A stretch of DNA of 9,170 bases from positions 1 to 9,170 of the forward strand of contig JAJRPL010000195.1 in assembly GCA_024280815.1 (NCBI GenBank), given 5' to 3'. Each line of letters begins with the position of its first letter. The stretch's first letter is position 1. A program made the position numbers and the translations under genes. The DNA is from Bacteroidota bacterium (GTDB lineage: Bacteria > Bacteroidota > Bacteroidia > Flavobacteriales > Flavobacteriaceae). Shown here piece by piece: positions 6,759 to 9,170 of this stretch. Under the pieces are notes generated by a model. That model made no database searches. It saw only the letters and a program-made list of their open reading frames with translations, and was not told the origin of the DNA.

Positions 6759-8039
6759 ATGAAACTCTGGGATAAAGGATTTAGTACCGATAAAAAAATA
6801 GATATTTTCACTGTGGGTAATGATAGAGAATTAGATTTAATACTCGCAAAATACGATGTATTAGGCTCTATTGCACATACAAAAATGTTGCATAAAATGG
6901 ATATTTTATCCGATAAGGAGATTGATGCAGTTGTGGCAAAACTCAATCAGATACTTCGAGATATTGAAAAAGGAAATTTCGTGATTGAAGATACTTTTGA
7001 AGATGTACATTCTAAAATTGAGTTTTTACTCACCGAAGCTTTAGGCGATACCGGTAAAAAAATTCATACCGCTCGTTCTAGAAATGATCAGATATTGGTA
7101 GACGTACATTTGTATTTAAAAGATGAAATTACCGAGATAAAACAACAAATTAAAGCCTTGTTTGATGTGTTGATCGCTAAAGCGGATGAACATAAAAATA
7201 TATTATTACCAGGGTATACACATTTACAAGTAGCGATGTCTTCATCCTTCGGTTTGTGGTTTTCTGCCTATGCCGAAAGTCTGATAGATGATATGTATAT
7301 GCTAAATGCAGCGTATAAAATTTCAGATCAAAATCCGCTAGGTTCAGCAGCAGGGTATGGTAGTTCTTTTCCTATTGATAGAGAAATGACTACAGAATTA
7401 TTAGGCTTCGAAACTTTGAAATACAATGTTGTAGCAGCACAAATGAGCAGAGGTAAAACAGAAAAAGCATTGGCCTTTGGTATGAGTGCTGTAGCAGGAA
7501 CTCTATCAAAATTTGCCATGGATATTTGTTTGTATATGAGTCAGAATTTTAATTTTGTATCCTTTCCAGATGAGTTGACCACAGGTTCGAGTATTATGCC
7601 ACATAAAAAGAACCCTGATGTGTTTGAATTGATTCGAGGTAAGTGCAACTCTATTCAGGCATTGCCTTATGAACTGACCTTAATCACCAATAACTTACCA
7701 AGTGGTTATCAGAGAGATTTGCAATTGTTAAAAGCATCTTTATTACCAGCCATTCAAACCTTAAAATCCTGTTTAGAATTGCTACTCTTTTCCATTAAAA
7801 ATGTAAAAGTAAATACACGTATTTTAGAAGATTCTAAATACGATTATCTCTTTACGGTAGAAGAAGTAAACAAACTAGTGCAAGACGGTGTAGCGTTTAG
7901 AGATGCCTATAAAATAGTTGGGGCAAGTGTGGAAAAAGGAGAATTCAAACCTAATAAAGAAGTAAATCATACACATATTGGTAGTATTGGTAATTTGTGT
8001 TTGAAAGAGATTCAAGAGAAGATGAAAAAGGCTTTGTAA
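6759..8039 (+). CDS. argH: Argininosuccinate lyase
   Basis: ArgH splits argininosuccinate into arginine and fumarate, the last step of the pathway, in the cytoplasm as a homotetramer. The 426-residue protein belongs to the fumarase/aspartase superfamily. Conserved blocks in order are the N-terminal KLWDKGFSTD, DVHSKIEFLL, HTARSRNDQ (103-111), PGYTHLQVAM (151-160, with the general-acid region histidine His155), and the signature GSSIMPHKKNPD (276-287) on the flexible catalytic loop. GSAAGYG (195-201) stands where many homologues have a GSGALAG-type segment. It is shorter than the E. coli protein (457 residues), mainly at the C-terminal end, with no motif lost. The ATG at 6759 opens directly into the family N terminus. 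No argG is in the window. It is the last gene of the operon; a repeat remnant starts 8 nt after the stop. Confidence 0.95.
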   Translation: MKLWDKGFSTDKKIDIFTVGNDRELDLILAKYDVLGSIAHTKMLHKMDILSDKEIDAVVAKLNQILRDIEKGNFVIEDTFEDVHSKIEFLLTEALGDTGKKIHTARSRNDQILVDVHLYLKDEITEIKQQIKALFDVLIAKADEHKNILLPGYTHLQVAMSSSFGLWFSAYAESLIDDMYMLNAAYKISDQNPLGSAAGYGSSFPIDREMTTELLGFETLKYNVVAAQMSRGKTEKALAFGMSAVAGTLSKFAMDICLYMSQNFNFVSFPDELTTGSSIMPHKKNPDVFELIRGKCNSIQALPYELTLITNNLPSGYQRDLQLLKASLLPAIQTLKSCLELLLFSIKNVKVNTRILEDSKYDYLFTVEEVNKLVQDGVAFRDAYKIVGASVEKGEFKPNKEVNHTHIGSIGNLCLKEIQEKMKKAL

Positions 8040-8046
8040 AGTTACT

Positions 8047-8075
8047 TGTCTTTCAGAGGAGCGACCAATAATCTC
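8047..8075 (+). repeat. Half-copy of the GAGATTCTTC hairpin element after argH
   Basis: This stretch matches the right arm of the complete copies: TGTC, then TTCAGAGGA, then GCGAC and a final AATCTC. About 12 nt are missing in the middle, and there is no left arm. It begins 8 nt after the argH stop and looks like a decayed or deleted copy. Confidence 0.6.
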
Positions 8076-8095
8076 AAACTGAATAACGTGTAATT

Positions 8096-8180
8096 GAGAT
8101 TCTTCACTTCATTGCATTTCGTTCTGAATGACATTGTGCTGTCATTCAGAGGAACGACTTTAGGAGTGACGAAGAATCTC
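8096..8180 (+). repeat. Long imperfect hairpin element, copy A
   Basis: The 85-nt unit begins GAGATTCTTC and ends with its reverse complement GAAGAATCTC. Its centre is GAATGACA-TTGTGC-TGTCATTC, again an inverted repeat. The intervening arms pair imperfectly. Complete relatives occur at 8518-8602, 8621-8710 and 8742-8826 in the same orientation. Similar GAATGACA/GAAGAATCTC palindromes are, from general knowledge, common in Bacteroidota genomes. The last base is also the last base of the GIY-YIG stop codon on the minus strand. Confidence 0.85.
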
Positions 8181-8485
8181 TAAATATCATCATTTAAAAA
8201 CTTCCAAGAAGAATTGAAGCTAGTAATTAAAACTTCTTTTTTTGCTCTACTCCAACCTTTTATTTGTTTCTCCCTTTTTATTGCAGTTTCAATTTCAAAA
8301 AAAAGTTCGTAATAGACCAAGTAAAAACATTTATATTTTGAAGTAAATGCTTTTGAAAAAGGTAAAGGATTTTTGTGAAATAATAATCTATCCTTGAGAT
8401 TGTTTGTAATTCCAGTATAAAGAACGGTTTTTATTTTATTTGTGAGTATATATACAAAATAATTATGTGTTCCTAAAGTTTTCAT
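8180..8485 (-). CDS. Small single-domain GIY-YIG nuclease-family protein
   Basis: A 101-residue protein that consists almost wholly of a GIY-YIG endonuclease domain of the short YhbQ/UvrC-N-terminal-like type, for which the biological role is generally unknown. Visible motifs are VYIL (11-14, the GIY-equivalent strand), YTGITNNLKDRL (23-34, YIG-equivalent plus Arg33), His37 and the helix AIKREKQIKGW with the expected metal-binding Glu72, so the catalytic residues look intact. There is no second DNA-binding domain, signal peptide or membrane segment. It stands alone on the strand opposite the arginine operon and lies precisely between two direct copies of the 85-nt hairpin element: its stop codon shares one base with copy A, and copy B begins 32 nt before its start. 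This arrangement suggests that gene and repeats may form one transferable unit, which is inference. The ATG at 8485 gives the usual family N terminus. Confidence 0.85.
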   Translation of the reverse strand: MKTLGTHNYFVYILTNKIKTVLYTGITNNLKDRLLFHKNPLPFSKAFTSKYKCFYLVYYELFFEIETAIKREKQIKGWSRAKKEVLITSFNSSWKFLNDDI

Positions 8486-8517
8486 TTTATAAAATTAGGG
8501 AAAATTAATGGTTTTTT

Positions 8518-8602
8518 GAGATTCTTCACTCCGTTGCACTTCGTTCTGAATGACATTGTGCTGTCATTCAGAGAAGCGATTTTAAGAGCGACGAAGAATC
8601 TC
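8518..8602 (+). repeat. Long imperfect hairpin element, copy B
   Basis: This 85-nt copy begins GAGATTCTTC and ends GAAGAATCTC. It differs from copy A (8096-8180) at eight positions by eye, all of them transitions, and has the identical central loop TTGTGC. It lies 32 nt upstream of the GIY-YIG start codon and in the same orientation as copy A, so the gene sits between direct repeats. Confidence 0.85.
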
Positions 8603-8620
8603 TTGACAGAAAATACAGTT

Positions 8621-8710
8621 GAGATTCTTCACTTCGCTATACTTCGTTCTGAATGACATTCTGCTGTCATTCAAAGGGAGGAACTCCCGAGACTTCGGGA
8701 GAAGAATCTC
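8621..8710 (+). repeat. Long imperfect hairpin element, copy C (variant right arm)
   Basis: The 90-nt copy has the same ends and a centre with loop TTCTGC, but its right arm differs from the other copies over about 20 nt and carries a self-contained small hairpin (8684-8701). It is separated from copy B by 18 nt. Together the tandem copies B, C and D explain nearly all of the gene-free stretch 8486-8840; I see no open frame or clear promoter there. Confidence 0.82.
8684..8701 (+). repeat. Small CTCCCGA hairpin nested in copy C
   Basis: CTCCCGA (8684-8690) and TCGGGAG (8695-8701) are perfect 7-bp inverted arms with a GACT loop. It replaces the middle of the right arm seen in copies A, B and D and makes that arm about 5 nt longer. 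It may be a second palindrome inserted into the first, or a divergent subfamily of the element. Confidence 0.7.
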
Positions 8711-8741
8711 AGAATGTGTTAAAGGTTTATTTATAATTTTA

Positions 8742-8826
8742 TAAATTCTTCACTACATTGCATTTCGTTTTGAATGATAACAGAATGTCATTCAGAGAAG
8801 CGACTTTAGGAGTGACGAAGAATCTC
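8742..8826 (+). repeat. Long imperfect hairpin element, copy D (degenerate left arm, inverted centre)
   Basis: The right arm nearly equals that of copy A, ending GAAGAATCTC at 8826. The left arm is eroded (AAATTCTTC instead of GAGATTCTTC). The central 22 nt (8772-8793) match the reverse complement of the copy C centre (8651-8672) at 20 positions, so the loop is flipped relative to the arms. The element ends 14 nt before the next start codon. Confidence 0.78.
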
Positions 8827-8840
8827 AAAAACTATAACCT

Positions 8841-9170
8841 ATGGAATACAAAAAAACAGAAAGAAATAAAGTTGTACGAGGTGTAAAAAAAGCAAGCTAT
8901 AACAAAGAAGTTGTACACGCTGTTTTAGATTCTTCAGAAATCTGTAATGTAGCTTTTATGATAAACGGATTGCCACAAGTACAACCTATCAACTTTGGTA
9001 GAGATGGTGAGAAGATTTACCTACACGGATCCTTAAAAAACAGAATGACAAATGCATTGATTGAATCTGGGTCGGTTTGTTTAAGTGTGATGCATTTAGA
9101 TGCGATGAAGTTGACTAGGTCTGCATTTCACCATTCGGTAAATTACCGTTCGGTAGTTGTTTTTGGTAAG
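8841..9170 (+). CDS. Pyridoxamine 5'-phosphate oxidase-like flavoprotein, 3' end missing
   Basis: The first 110 residues of a gene that leaves the window without a stop. The sequence fits the split-barrel FMN-binding superfamily, in the branch often annotated as pyridoxamine-phosphate-oxidase-related or NimA-like (Pfam Pyridox_ox_2, by recognition). Typical features are an N-terminal basic segment (TERNKVVRGVKKASY), a first strand with ICNVAFMINGLPQVQPINFG, a strand carrying KIYLHGSLKNRM, and the segment SAFHHSVNYRSVVVFGK at the visible end. The pattern of HGS, H and NYRSV is expected around the flavin site of this branch. The substrate cannot be inferred; true PdxH activity is not implied. 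The ATG at 8841 is supported by the family N terminus. No good Shine-Dalgarno site is seen, and hairpin copy D ends 14 nt upstream. Confidence 0.85.
   Translation, partial: MEYKKTERNKVVRGVKKASYNKEVVHAVLDSSEICNVAFMINGLPQVQPINFGRDGEKIYLHGSLKNRMTNALIESGSVCLSVMHLDAMKLTRSAFHHSVNYRSVVVFGK

Noticed and set aside
8518..8826. Possible CRISPR array from the tandem repeats
   Set aside because: Repeats are 85-90 nt imperfect hairpins with irregular spacers of 18 and 31 nt, diverged from each other, and there are no cas genes.
8711..8840. Bacteroidota-type promoter (TTTG and TAnnTTTG boxes) before the flavoprotein gene
   Set aside because: AT-rich stretches such as 8729-8741 are present, but no pair of boxes with acceptable sequence and spacing could be found.

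Overview
The window looks like a chromosomal segment of a member of the Bacteroidota, most likely a flavobacterium. The DNA is AT-rich and genes are tightly packed. Shine-Dalgarno sites are weak or absent, and the ornithine carbamoyltransferase is of the acyl-ornithine type (argF') known from Bacteroides and Xanthomonas. This assignment is inferred from protein motifs and gene order, not from a database search.

Positions 2-8039 hold one long plus-strand operon for arginine and proline synthesis, in the order proC (5' end cut by the window), argD, proA, proB, argF', argB, argE, argH. Several genes overlap or nearly touch: argD/proA by 1 nt, proA/proB by 17 nt, argB/argE by 4 nt (ATGA), and proB/argF' are 3 nt apart. 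The products cover both branches from glutamate. ProB, ProA and ProC make proline. ArgB, ArgD, ArgF', ArgE and ArgH make arginine by a linear route in which carbamoylation of the N-acylated ornithine precedes deacylation. The notable defect is argD: it carries a single in-frame TAA at 1539-1541, where relatives would be expected to have GAA, and reading frame and family similarity continue normally beyond it.

Positions 8040-8840 are a repeat-rich accessory stretch. It holds one half-copy and four full copies of an imperfect hairpin element of about 85-90 nt. A small minus-strand GIY-YIG nuclease gene (8180-8485) lies exactly between two of the copies. At the right edge (8841-9170) starts a pyridoxamine-phosphate-oxidase-like flavoprotein gene that runs out of the window.

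The most interesting layer is the palindromes. At least five kinds occur in 9 kb: a GGGAAGGG hairpin before argD and again before argH; a GC-rich palindrome inserted in frame inside argF'; a perfect 16-bp inverted repeat between argF' and argB; the long GAGATTCTTC hairpins; and a small CTCCCGA hairpin inside one of those. Three of the elements stop 14-15 nt before a start codon. The GIY-YIG gene bracketed by hairpins is the best candidate here for a poorly described mobile unit.
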